Source: Flavobacteriales bacterium
GTDB lineage: Bacteria > Bacteroidota > Bacteroidia > Flavobacteriales > BACL11
Length of the DNA stretch: 34,692 nt
Reading direction: 5' to 3'
Assembly (NCBI GenBank): GCA_018652335.1
Contig: JABICI010000088.1
Span: forward strand, 1-34,692
Of the stretch, positions 10,166 through 19,518 are shown piece by piece; the stretch's first letter is position 1, and each line of letters opens with the position of its first letter. The position numbers were made by a program, and so were the translations under genes. Under the pieces are notes generated by a model that was given only the letters and a program-made list of their open reading frames with translations, had not been told where the DNA came from and searched no databases.

Positions 10166-11125
10166 ATGATAAAAATATTAGCAAACGATGGAATATCTCA
10201 ATCTGGAATTAGTGCTTTAGAATCTAAAGGATTTAAAATTGATACAGAACAGGTGCCTCAAGATCAGTTAGCCCAAGAAATCAACTCGCAAAACTATGAA
10301 GTGCTGTTAGTTAGAAGTGCTACTACCGTTAGAAAAGATTTAATTGATGCATGTCCTAAGTTAAAAATTATAGGTAGAGGAGGTGTTGGAATGGATAATA
10401 TTGATGTTGTTTATGCTCGTAAAAAAGGAATTACAGTTTTTAATACTCCAGCAGCAGCATCTTCATCAGTTGCTGAACTTGTTTTTGCACATTTATTTGG
10501 AATGGTACGTTTCCTCTTTGATAGTAATCGCCAAATGCCATTAAGCGGCGATGCTGATTTCAAAGCGCTTAAAAAATCTTATTCTAATGGAACTGAATTA
10601 GCTGGAAAAACTTTAGGAATCGTTGGATTTGGCAGAATAGGACAAGAAGTTGCAAAAAAAGCCATAGGTTTAGGAATGAATGTAATAGCCAATGATAAAT
10701 TTGTTAAAGAAGAAGTTATTACGTTAGATTTTTTTAATGGAGATAAGAAGTCGTTTAAGATAGTCACACAAAAGTTAAAATATGTTTTAAATAAATCAGA
10801 TTTTGTCACACTACATGTACCAAAAGATGGAAATAAAGCAGTAATTGGTGCAGAAGAGATTGGATTAATGAAAACTGGAGCAGGAATTTTAAATGTTTCT
10901 CGAGGAGGTGTAGTTGATGAAACAGCATTAATGTTTGCTCTTGACAAACAAAAATTAGCATATGCAGGTTTAGATGTTTATGACAATGAGCCAAATCCAA
11001 GTATTCACATATGCATGCATAATGCTATAAGTTTAACTCCACATATTGGTGCAGCAACTAAAGAGGCACAACAAAGAATTGGAACTGAACTTGCGAATCA
11101 AATTTCTAGTTATTTTGAAAAATAA
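10166..11125 (+). CDS. serA: D-3-phosphoglycerate dehydrogenase-type 2-hydroxyacid dehydrogenase
   Basis: GRGGVGMDNID, GKTLGIVGFGRIGQEVAKKA, NVSRGGVVDE, LTPHIGAAT; downstream of serC. Confidence 0.9.
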   Translation: MIKILANDGISQSGISALESKGFKIDTEQVPQDQLAQEINSQNYEVLLVRSATTVRKDLIDACPKLKIIGRGGVGMDNIDVVYARKKGITVFNTPAAASSSVAELVFAHLFGMVRFLFDSNRQMPLSGDADFKALKKSYSNGTELAGKTLGIVGFGRIGQEVAKKAIGLGMNVIANDKFVKEEVITLDFFNGDKKSFKIVTQKLKYVLNKSDFVTLHVPKDGNKAVIGAEEIGLMKTGAGILNVSRGGVVDETALMFALDKQKLAYAGLDVYDNEPNPSIHICMHNAISLTPHIGAATKEAQQRIGTELANQISSYFEK

Positions 11126-11127
11126 TT

Positions 11128-12333
11128 ATGGCAAATATTCAACCTTTTAGAGCCATCAGACCAACAAGAGATAAAGCAAGTCTTGTTGCAACACGTTCAT
11201 ATCTTTCGTACAATGAAGAAACTATAAAAGAAAAATTAAATCATAATCCTTACACATTTTTACATGTAATAAATCCTGATTATAACAAAAATTTAAGGTC
11301 AGAAGGAAAAGCAAAATACGAACTAATAAAACAGAAAATAAAAAGCTTTATTAAAAGTCAAATTCTTTTTAAAGAAGACTCTAGCAGTTACTACATCTAC
11401 CAAAAAAGCGATAAAAACTACTCCTACACTGGAATAATAGCTGCAACTTCAATTAACGATTATTTGAATAATAAAATCAAAATACACGAACAAACAATTT
11501 CAAAAAGAGAAAAAATGTTCAGAGATTATTTAGATATCACTGAATTTAATGCAGAGCCTGTATTACTATCACATACTCCAAATGAAAAAATAAATATAAT
11601 TCTGAAAAAATATGTAGACTTTAGATCAGAATATGAATTTACTACAACAAATAAATGTCTTCATAAATTATGGATAGTTAATGATTCTAAAGATATATTA
11701 AATATAACTAATTCTTTTAAAGAAATAGATACCCTTTATATTGCAGATGGTCATCATAGATGTGCATCTTCCGCATTGTTATCAAATGATAAACTGAGTG
11801 AAGAAAGCAATTATTTTATGAGTTTTTTAATTAATGAAAATCAATTGAATATCTTAAATTTTAATAGACTTATAAAACATACCAATAATTTATCTGTTGA
11901 TGAATTAATAGATAGAATCAAAGTTTCTTTCAAAGTAACTATTAAAAATAATACCTTCGCTCCTACTTTAAAAAATGAAATAGGTATGTATATTAATAAT
12001 AAATGGTATTCATTAATTGCAAAAAAAAAGAAATACTCTTCAATTTCATCATCCTTAGATCCTTCAATATTAACTGATTATATACTTAAGCCTATTTTAA
12101 AAATTAAAGATGAAAGAACAGATGAAAACCTTGGATTCTACAATGGAAATATTACGTTAGATAATATTAAACTAAAGGTAGACAGCAAAGAATATGCTGT
12201 CGCATTTATTCTAAAACCTATTCCTTTTAATTCTATTAAAAAAGTTGCTGATAACAATGAGATATTACCTCCCAAAAGCACATATGTAGAACCTAAAATT
12301 AGATCTGGATTAACTATATACCCTTTAAAATAA
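11128..12333 (+). CDS. DUF1015 family protein with DGHHR motif
   Basis: FRAIRPTRDKA N-terminus, LYIADGHHRCASSALL, and serC-serA-DUF1015 gene order. Confidence 0.85.
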   Translation: MANIQPFRAIRPTRDKASLVATRSYLSYNEETIKEKLNHNPYTFLHVINPDYNKNLRSEGKAKYELIKQKIKSFIKSQILFKEDSSSYYIYQKSDKNYSYTGIIAATSINDYLNNKIKIHEQTISKREKMFRDYLDITEFNAEPVLLSHTPNEKINIILKKYVDFRSEYEFTTTNKCLHKLWIVNDSKDILNITNSFKEIDTLYIADGHHRCASSALLSNDKLSEESNYFMSFLINENQLNILNFNRLIKHTNNLSVDELIDRIKVSFKVTIKNNTFAPTLKNEIGMYINNKWYSLIAKKKKYSSISSSLDPSILTDYILKPILKIKDERTDENLGFYNGNITLDNIKLKVDSKEYAVAFILKPIPFNSIKKVADNNEILPPKSTYVEPKIRSGLTIYPLK

Positions 12334-12974
12334 TGGGTATTAAAAAAAATCTTGAAAAATTACGAAACAGCATCCCAAAAGAGATAACTCTTGTTGCTGT
12401 ATCAAAAACAAAACCTATTTCAGATATCCTTGTAGCATATGAGTCTGGACAGAGAATATTTGGAGAAAATAAAGTCCAAGAATTAGAAATGAAACACACA
12501 AAATTACCATCAGATATAGAATGGCATATGATTGGTCATTTACAGAGTAATAAAGTGAAGTATATTGCGCCATTTATTAGCTTAATTCATGCTGTAGATT
12601 CATTAAAACTACTAAAAGAAATAAATAGAAGAGCAAAACAAAATAATAGAATTATTAATTGTTTACTACAAGTGCATATTGCAAGTGAAAGAACAAAGTT
12701 TGGTTTTGAAATTAATGAAATTAATGAAATTTTAGATGAATCTAATAAATTAGAGAATATTTGCATTAAAGGTCTTATGGGTATGGCAACATTTACAGAG
12801 GAAAAATCACAATTAAATTCAGAATTTACTAAAATTAATAATTTATTTAAAAAAATAAAAAACAAAAAAATTAGTACACTCTCTATTGGTATGAGTGGAG
12901 ATTATGAACTTGCAATTAATAATGGTAGTACAATGATTAGAATTGGAAGTACTATATTTGGAAATAGAAATTAA
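12333..12974 (+). CDS. YggS/PROSC family pyridoxal phosphate homeostasis protein
   Basis: LVAVSKTKP, FGENKVQE, WHMIGHLQSNKVK, LSIGMSGDYELAI. Confidence 0.95.
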   Translation: MGIKKNLEKLRNSIPKEITLVAVSKTKPISDILVAYESGQRIFGENKVQELEMKHTKLPSDIEWHMIGHLQSNKVKYIAPFISLIHAVDSLKLLKEINRRAKQNNRIINCLLQVHIASERTKFGFEINEINEILDESNKLENICIKGLMGMATFTEEKSQLNSEFTKINNLFKKIKNKKISTLSIGMSGDYELAINNGSTMIRIGSTIFGNRN

Positions 12975-12975
12975 T

Positions 12976-13353
12976 ATGAAAAAAGTTATATCAACAAATA
13001 AAGCACCAAAAGCAATCGGACCATACAGTCAAGCTATTTTAAGTAATGATACTTTATATTGTTCAGGTCAAATAGCAATAGATCCAAAAACAAGTTGTTT
13101 AATTATTGATAATATCAAAAATGAAACTTCTCGAATTATGCAAAACATTTGTGCAGTTTTAGAAGAAGCAGGAATGAATACACAAAATATTGTCAAGTGC
13201 TCAATTTTTATTAAAAATATGAATGACTATGATGAAATAAACGAGATCTACTCACAGTATTTCAAATCAGAATATCCTGCTCGCGAAGTAATACAAGTTT
13301 CTGCTTTACCCAAAAATGTAAATGTTGAAATCTCTATCATTGCAGTTAAATAA
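12976..13353 (+). CDS. RidA family reactive imine/enamine deaminase
   Basis: APKAIGPYSQAI, YCSGQIAIDP, YPAREVIQVSALP; ATG at 12976 chosen over the ORF-track start at 12943. Confidence 0.93.
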   Translation: MKKVISTNKAPKAIGPYSQAILSNDTLYCSGQIAIDPKTSCLIIDNIKNETSRIMQNICAVLEEAGMNTQNIVKCSIFIKNMNDYDEINEIYSQYFKSEYPAREVIQVSALPKNVNVEISIIAVK

Positions 13354-14301
13354 ATGAATCTTTCTAAGCAAATAATTGCTGGTAATATAACTGCTTTAAG
13401 TAAAGGTATTACATTATTAGAAAGTACGCTTGAAAGTGATGAAAATAAGGCAAGAAAATTAGTTAATGATTGTCTTCCTGAAAGTGGTAATTCAATTAGA
13501 ATTGGTATTACAGGAGTACCAGGGGTTGGAAAAAGCACATTCATTGAAACATTTGGAAAACTGCTTACAAGTAAAGGCAAAAAAGTTGCTGTTCTAGCAG
13601 TTGATCCAACATCTGAAAAAACTCACGGAAGTATTTTAGGAGACAAAAATAGAATGCATGAATTATCAACTGACAAAAATGCTTTTATTAGGCCAAGCCC
13701 TAATAAAGGAACGCTTGGAGGAGTCACAAATAAAACGCAAGACAGTATTGTGTTATGTGAAGCCGCTGGATTTAATATTATTCTTATTGAAACTGTAGGA
13801 GTAGGACAAAGTGAGACAACAGTAAGTAATTTAGTTGATTTCTTTCTTTTATTAATGTTAGCTGGAGCAGGCGATGAATTACAAGGTATTAAAAGAGGAA
13901 TAATGGAACTTGCTGATGCTCTTATTATTACTAAATCAGATGGTGAGAATATCCAAAATGCAAAGAATGCATGCTTAGAATACAAAAGAGCTTTACATAT
14001 GTTTCCAGAGCTAACCAATGGATGGACTCCTCAAGTTGGTATATGCTCAGCGATTGAGAATTCAGGAATAACTAAAATATATGATATAGTTGAAAAATTT
14101 AACTCTCAGATGCTAGCTAATGGCTGGAAAAATGAAAATAGAGAAAAACAAAAAATATTCTGGTTACATCAGACAATAAAAGAAGAATTTGGAAAAAAGA
14201 AATACCAAAATTTAATTAAACATAAACGTATTAAAGAATTTGAGAAACAAATTAAAAATGGAGAAAATATGTACGAAATATTATTAAAGATTGATAATTA
14301 A
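13354..14301 (+). CDS. meaB: Methylmalonyl-CoA mutase-associated GTPase MeaB
   Basis: GITGVPGVGKSTFIE, VLAVDPTS, DKNRM, LIETVGVGQSE, LAGAGDELQGIKRGIMELAD. Confidence 0.95.
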   Translation: MNLSKQIIAGNITALSKGITLLESTLESDENKARKLVNDCLPESGNSIRIGITGVPGVGKSTFIETFGKLLTSKGKKVAVLAVDPTSEKTHGSILGDKNRMHELSTDKNAFIRPSPNKGTLGGVTNKTQDSIVLCEAAGFNIILIETVGVGQSETTVSNLVDFFLLLMLAGAGDELQGIKRGIMELADALIITKSDGENIQNAKNACLEYKRALHMFPELTNGWTPQVGICSAIENSGITKIYDIVEKFNSQMLANGWKNENREKQKIFWLHQTIKEEFGKKKYQNLIKHKRIKEFEKQIKNGENMYEILLKIDN

Positions 14302-14317
14302 TATTTCTAATATATTA

Positions 14318-15451
14318 TCAATTAAGAGTAAAATTAATTGGAATTGTAAACATAACTCTAGCTGGCTTTCCTCTTTGCTTTCCTGGCTTATATTTTGGCA
14401 ATGAATTAACTACTCTTACAGCCTCTGCATCAAGATTTTTGTCAACACCTCTAACAATTTTAACGTTACTAACATATCCTGATTTTTCAACTATAAAACT
14501 GACATAAACTTTTCCTGTAATATTATACTGCTTAGATATTGGAGGATATTTTACATTTTTTTGAATGTATTTCATAAGCCCTAGATCCCCTCCAGGAAAT
14601 TCTGGCATATTTTCCACAACCATAAAGAATTCATCATCATACTCATCTTCAATTTCAATCATCTCATATTCATTTGATTCAGTATCTTCTATCTCAATCT
14701 CATCCTCTATTTCAACTTCATCCTCAACAATTTCAATTACTTCGGGTGGTGGTGGTGGTACTGGATTAAATTTATTTTTTTGAACATAGGTATCAACTTC
14801 ATTGTCTCTCATTATACAAATACGTCTATTTCTTTCAGAAATATATCTATTACTAAATTCTTCGTTTAACAAAGAAATAAGACTGTTCTCAGCAACTTTA
14901 GTTCCCTTTGTATGAATTAAAAATATTGCTAATGAACCTCTACTATCAAGATAATTTGATATTGATTCAGAAAGTATATTCTTATAAGAATAGGTAGTAA
15001 CTAACTCCTCAGTAGCTTCATAATAGTAGTCTTCCTCATCTTCGTAAGAATAATCTTTTTCGTCTTCATAAGAGTAGTCTTCTTCATCTTCGAAAGAGTA
15101 ATCGTCTTCATAATAAAAATCATTATCATAATCATGAGCTTGAGCGTTCATTCTTTTGGCACTCCATATTGCTGGAAAATAAAAAAACCCTTCAGAAATT
15201 ATATTATCTGATGTATCAATAGAAATATAAAATACCTTGCCTTTCGAGATTTGATGTAAAATAGCTTTACTATCTTCAAAAAAAAGCTCACAAATATCTT
15301 GATATTTATATTTTTTTATTTTTTGCTCATCTACAGATTCAAAATTTTTGTTATTTAGATTCTTATTTTTAATCTTTGATAAAGTTTCATTTACATTATT
15401 ACATCCAAAAAAAATAAATAAAATTAAAAAGAGTATTGAAATATTTTTCAT
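14318..15451 (-). CDS. Lipoprotein with acidic/tyrosine tandem repeats, Pro-rich linker and C-terminal TonB domain
   Basis: MKNISILFLILFIFFGC lipobox; DYSYEDEE repeats; NPVPPPPPEVIEIVEDEVE; TonB_C motif NMPEFPGGDLGLMKYIQKNVKYPP...GKVYVSFIVEKSG. Start at 15451 preferred over 15577 because the long version runs into the divergent aminotransferase. Confidence 0.85.
   Translation of the reverse strand: MKNISILFLILFIFFGCNNVNETLSKIKNKNLNNKNFESVDEQKIKKYKYQDICELFFEDSKAILHQISKGKVFYISIDTSDNIISEGFFYFPAIWSAKRMNAQAHDYDNDFYYEDDYSFEDEEDYSYEDEKDYSYEDEEDYYYEATEELVTTYSYKNILSESISNYLDSRGSLAIFLIHTKGTKVAENSLISLLNEEFSNRYISERNRRICIMRDNEVDTYVQKNKFNPVPPPPPEVIEIVEDEVEIEDEIEIEDTESNEYEMIEIEDEYDDEFFMVVENMPEFPGGDLGLMKYIQKNVKYPPISKQYNITGKVYVSFIVEKSGYVSNVKIVRGVDKNLDAEAVRVVNSLPKYKPGKQRGKPARVMFTIPINFTLN
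15027..15112. repeat. 24-bp tandem repeat, about 3.5 units, in the coding region (8-aa DYSYEDEE unit)
   Basis: tagtcttcctcatcttcgtaagaa / taatctttttcgtcttcataagag / tagtcttcttcatcttcgaaagag / taatcgtcttcata. Confidence 0.85.
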
Positions 15452-15507
15452 ATTGTAAATGTATAAAACTTTTGTCACCATTAGTATATGATGTAGATTC
15501 TTAATAT

Positions 15508-15515
15508 TATCTTTG
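15508..15515 (+). promoter_or_regulatory. -7 promoter element TATCTTTG upstream of the aminotransferase
   Basis: Exact TAnnTTTG match 17 nt before the ATG. Confidence 0.5.
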
Positions 15516-15531
15516 TAAATAAATAATTGTA

Positions 15532-16728
15532 ATGACCAAAGTATCCGGAAGATTAAACCGACTTGCAGAATCAGCAACTCTAGCTATGGCTAGAATGAGT
15601 AGAGAATTACAAGCAAAAGGAGTTAATATTATTGCTCTTAGTCTTGGAGAGCCTGATTTTGATACTCCTGAATTTATTAAAGAAGCTGCAAAGAAAGCAA
15701 TTGATGACAATTTCTCTCATTATACTCCTGTTCCTGGATTACCAGAGCTAAGAAGTTCAATTTCAGCTAAATTCAAGAGAGATAACCACTTAGAATATAC
15801 ACCAGATCAGATTGTTGTGTCAACAGGAGCAAAACAATCATTAGCAAATGTATGTTTAAGCTTACTAGATCCGGAAGATGAAGTTTTACTACCATGCCCA
15901 TATTGGGTTAGTTATGCTGAGATAATCAAACTTGCAGAAGGAGTTCCTGTTGAAATAAAATCAACTATTGACTCAGATTTCAAGATAACACCAAGCCAAC
16001 TTGAAGCTTCAATCACTTCAAGAACAAAAATGATAATGTTTAGCTCTCCATGTAATCCTAGTGGCACTGTATATACCCAGTCAGAACTTGAAGCTATTGC
16101 TAAAATGTTAGATAAATATCCAAATATTTATATTGTTTCTGATGAAATCTATGAACATATTAACTTTACTGATAAACATTATAGTATCGGCACTATACCC
16201 TCAATGAAAGATAGAACCGTAACGGTGAATGGTGTATCAAAAGGATTTGCTATGACAGGATGGAGAGTGGGTTTTATTGGAGCCCCACTATGGATTGCCA
16301 AAGCATGCAATAAAATTCAAGGTCAGGTAACATCAGCTACTTGTGCAATAGCACAAAAAGCCACTGAAAGAGCAATGCTTGCAGAACCAAGATCAACAAC
16401 AAAAGAAATGAAAGAAACATTTCTTAAAAGAAGGAATATGCTAGTAAGTTTACTTAAAGATATACCAGGAATTAAATGCAATATTCCTCAAGGAGCCTTT
16501 TATGTATTTCCTGATATAAGTTCATACTTTGGAAAAAGTTATGCTAATGAGGTTATAAATAATGCTAATGATTTTTGTATGTATTTGCTAAATTTCGCTC
16601 ACGTAGCTTGTGTTGCTGGAGATGCTTTTGGAAATCCTGAATGTATTAGAATCTCTTATGCTGCATCAGATAAAAAACTCACTGATGCAGTTAGTAGAAT
16701 TAAGACACACCTAGCTAAATTAACATAA
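15532..16728 (+). CDS. Pyridoxal phosphate-dependent aminotransferase (aspartate aminotransferase family)
   Basis: LSLGEPDFDTPEFIKEAA, FSSPCNPSGTVYT, VSDEIYEHI, NGVSKGFAMTGWRVGF. Confidence 0.95.
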   Translation: MTKVSGRLNRLAESATLAMARMSRELQAKGVNIIALSLGEPDFDTPEFIKEAAKKAIDDNFSHYTPVPGLPELRSSISAKFKRDNHLEYTPDQIVVSTGAKQSLANVCLSLLDPEDEVLLPCPYWVSYAEIIKLAEGVPVEIKSTIDSDFKITPSQLEASITSRTKMIMFSSPCNPSGTVYTQSELEAIAKMLDKYPNIYIVSDEIYEHINFTDKHYSIGTIPSMKDRTVTVNGVSKGFAMTGWRVGFIGAPLWIAKACNKIQGQVTSATCAIAQKATERAMLAEPRSTTKEMKETFLKRRNMLVSLLKDIPGIKCNIPQGAFYVFPDISSYFGKSYANEVINNANDFCMYLLNFAHVACVAGDAFGNPECIRISYAASDKKLTDAVSRIKTHLAKLT

Positions 16729-17708
16729 TGAATGTTAAAAACCTTTTTAGTGAGTTTAATTCAAAAAAAATATTAGTCATTGGTGATTCAATGATTGATG
16801 CATATTTGTTTGGTGAAATAAATCGCACCTCTCCTGAAGCGCCAGTACCCGTTGTAGAAACAAAAAAACATGAAATGAGATTAGGAGGAGCAGCTAATGT
16901 AGCATTAAATCTTAAATCACTTGGTGCTACCCCAATACTTTGCAGTGCAATTGGAGATGATAAAGAAGGTAAGCTTTTTATTGAATTAATGAAAAAAGAA
17001 AATTTAATTACAGAAGGCGTGATAATTTCTAAAATTAAGAGGACTACTTTAAAAACTAGAGTTATAGCTAATAATAAACATCAACTAAGAATTGACGAAG
17101 AAGATTCAAGTCCTATAGACAATGAAATAGAGCTTATAGATCTGATTCAAAAACTCATATATAATATTGACGTTGTTGTTTTACAAGATTACAACAAGGG
17201 CGTGTTAACATCAAATGTAATTAATGAAGTTATTAAAATTGCGAATAATAATAATATCCCATCTATAGTAGATCCAAAAAATGATAATTTTTTTAACTAC
17301 AAAAACTGTACAATTTTTAAACCTAATTTAGCTGAAATTAAAATTGGAATGAATATTAATAATGAACTTAGAAATTTAAAAGATCTAAATAAAGTAACAA
17401 CAAAACTAAGACAACAATTAAATTCAGATGCTGTATTACTTACTTTATCTTCAAGGGGAATTTGTTTAGACTCACATAATAATTTCTATCAGTTCCCGAG
17501 TTACAAAAGAAAACTTGTTGATGTATCTGGTGCAGGGGACACAGTAATTTCTGTTGCAGCATTGTGCTTATCAACAAATATAAATTATTCAAATCTCACT
17601 ATTTTATCAAATTTAGCAGGAGGGTTAGTTTGTGAGGCTCTAGGAGTTATTCCAATAAACAAAGAGAAATTTCTAAATGAGGCAATTAAAACTCTTAAGA
17701 ATGAGTAA
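16728..17708 (+). CDS. D-glycero-beta-D-manno-heptose-7-phosphate kinase-like PfkB family kinase
   Basis: VIGDSMIDAYLFGEINRTSPEAPVPVVE, GGAANVALNLKSLGA, VDVSGAGDTVISVAAL. Confidence 0.9.
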   Translation: MNVKNLFSEFNSKKILVIGDSMIDAYLFGEINRTSPEAPVPVVETKKHEMRLGGAANVALNLKSLGATPILCSAIGDDKEGKLFIELMKKENLITEGVIISKIKRTTLKTRVIANNKHQLRIDEEDSSPIDNEIELIDLIQKLIYNIDVVVLQDYNKGVLTSNVINEVIKIANNNNIPSIVDPKNDNFFNYKNCTIFKPNLAEIKIGMNINNELRNLKDLNKVTTKLRQQLNSDAVLLTLSSRGICLDSHNNFYQFPSYKRKLVDVSGAGDTVISVAALCLSTNINYSNLTILSNLAGGLVCEALGVIPINKEKFLNEAIKTLKNE

Positions 17709-18420
17709 AGTTACGCCATACAAAAGCTCAGAAAGCAAAAAAGAACAGATAAAAAGTATGTTTGATAACATAGCTAAGAATTATGATTTTCTTAATCACT
17801 CCTTATCTTTAGGTATGGACAATTTATGGAGAAAAATAGCTATCAAAAACATAAAAAATAATCCAAAAAAAATTCTTGACATAGCTACTGGTACAGCAGA
17901 TTTCGCAATAAGTAGCGCAAAACATACAAATGCTAAAATTATTGGTGTAGACATATCTCAGGGCATGCTTGATGTTGGAGAAATAAAAATTAAGAAGAAA
18001 AAACTAAGCTCAAGAATAAGTCTACAAAATACTGATTGTGAAGACTTACCATTTAAAGAAAATTCATTTGATGCAATTACAGCTGGATTTGGAGTAAGAA
18101 ATTTTGAAAATTTAAATAAAGGATTATCAGAAATGTATAGAGTTCTAGAAAAAAACGGTGTTATAGCAATACTAGAACCATCTTCTCCAAAAAAATTCCC
18201 ACTAAAACAATTATATAATATTTACTTTAATAATATATTACCTACTATAGGTGCATTAATTTCTAAGGATAAAAGTGCATACACATACTTACCAGAATCA
18301 GTTGCAGCCTTCCCATCAGGAGAAAAATTTATTAAAGAGTTAGAAAAAGTTGGATTTAAAGATTGTAAATCTATTTCACTTACTTTTGGAATAGTAGTAT
18401 TATATCTAGCAATAAAATAA
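17701..18420 (+). CDS. ubiE: Demethylmenaquinone methyltransferase (UbiE/MenG)
   Basis: MFDNIAKNYDFLNHSLSLGMDNLWRK, DIATGTADFA, ITAGFGVRNFEN, LEPSSP; ATG at 17701 overlaps the preceding gene. Confidence 0.96.
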   Translation: MSKVTPYKSSESKKEQIKSMFDNIAKNYDFLNHSLSLGMDNLWRKIAIKNIKNNPKKILDIATGTADFAISSAKHTNAKIIGVDISQGMLDVGEIKIKKKKLSSRISLQNTDCEDLPFKENSFDAITAGFGVRNFENLNKGLSEMYRVLEKNGVIAILEPSSPKKFPLKQLYNIYFNNILPTIGALISKDKSAYTYLPESVAAFPSGEKFIKELEKVGFKDCKSISLTFGIVVLYLAIK

Positions 18421-18442
18421 ATTTAATTACGTTAGGTGATTG

Positions 18443-19150
18443 ATGTTAAAAATTACAAAATATCATATAATTATTGTATTCCTATTGATGGGTTTAAATT
18501 CATTAGCTCAACGCAACAAGAAATCACAAAATTTATCTAGATATGATTTTCAGAAAATACATTTTGGATTTACTTTAGGTATTAATGAACTGAATTTTAA
18601 CGTAAAAAAAAATTCAAATACAATTACAAATGATTCTTTAAAAACTTTATATAGTAAAAGTCAAAAAGGATTTAATCTTGGTATTGTTTCAAACCTAAGA
18701 ATTGGAAAATATACAGATTTACGTTTCGTACCTGCTTTAATTTTTGGTGAAAGACAATTAGAATATAGTTTTTCTGATAGTTTAAATACTAATGAAGTAA
18801 AGAAAATAGAATCAACACTAATTGATTTTCCTATTTATATAAAGTATAAATCAGAAAGATATAACAACTTTAGAGCATTTGTAATTGGTGGGTTAAAATA
18901 TAGTTTAGATATAGCTTCTCAAAGTGATATTGACGATGAAGGACAGAAACTTGTTAAGCTAAAGAAAAATGATTTAATGGGGGAAGTTGGTTTTGGATTA
19001 GATTTCTATCTTGAGTATTTTAAATTTTCGCCACAAATCAAATTATCTTATGGTTTAATTAATCTTCTTAAAAGTGAAGATTCTGTTTATTCTAATTCAA
19101 TTAACAGGTTATCAACTAATGGTTGGATGTTGTCATTTACATTTGAATAA
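18443..19150 (+). CDS. porT: PorT-family outer-membrane-type beta-barrel protein
   Basis: Signal peptide ending LNSLAQ, barrel-like pattern (FGFTLGINELNFNVK), terminal aromatic FTFE, adjacency to ubiE and an rRNA/tRNA methyltransferase. Confidence 0.8.
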   Translation: MLKITKYHIIIVFLLMGLNSLAQRNKKSQNLSRYDFQKIHFGFTLGINELNFNVKKNSNTITNDSLKTLYSKSQKGFNLGIVSNLRIGKYTDLRFVPALIFGERQLEYSFSDSLNTNEVKKIESTLIDFPIYIKYKSERYNNFRAFVIGGLKYSLDIASQSDIDDEGQKLVKLKKNDLMGEVGFGLDFYLEYFKFSPQIKLSYGLINLLKSEDSVYSNSINRLSTNGWMLSFTFE

Positions 19151-19256
19151 ATAATCAGCCAATGCACGTGTATATTACAGAATACACATAAAATTTGCAT
19201 ATCACAAATAATTAAATTATAATTGTATGATATTTAAATAATTAAGAACGAAAAAA

Positions 19257-19517
19257 ATGTCTAAAGATCCTTACTTATCATTACTTCTTTTTTTATTAAT
19301 ATATTTTTTAATCTTAATAATAATTAAGTCATTTAATCTTTTTAGAAAAAAAACATCTAAAAGATTTCAACTACTATGTCCAGGATGCAAAGAAAATGTT
19401 ATCAAAAGAATAAAAAGAAAAAATCATGATATGTATCTGAACATAATGACATTACAATTATTTAAATTTAAAAGATATAAATGCACTATTTGTTCATGGG
19501 AAGGTTTGCGCTGGTAA
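19257..19517 (+). CDS. Small membrane protein with C-terminal CxxC...CxxC zinc-ribbon-like motif
   Basis: N-terminal TM helix; LLCPGCKENV...RYKCTICSWEGLRW. Confidence 0.6.
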   Translation: MSKDPYLSLLLFLLIYFLILIIIKSFNLFRKKTSKRFQLLCPGCKENVIKRIKRKNHDMYLNIMTLQLFKFKRYKCTICSWEGLRW

Positions 19518-19518
19518 A

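Noticed and set aside
10579-11000. Minus-strand ORFs of 122 and 64 aa within serA
   Set aside because: Shadow ORFs antisense to a strongly conserved gene; low-complexity translations
13623-14018. Minus-strand 131-aa ORF
   Set aside because: Antisense to meaB, whose motifs are unambiguous
14565-14783. Plus-strand 72-aa Ser/Ile-rich ORF
   Set aside because: Antisense of the acidic/Pro-rich TonB-protein segment; composition artefact
15507-15710. Minus-strand 67-aa ORF and the long 15577 start of the TonB-protein ORF
   Set aside because: Overlap the start of the conserved aminotransferase; a lipobox signal peptide starts at 15451
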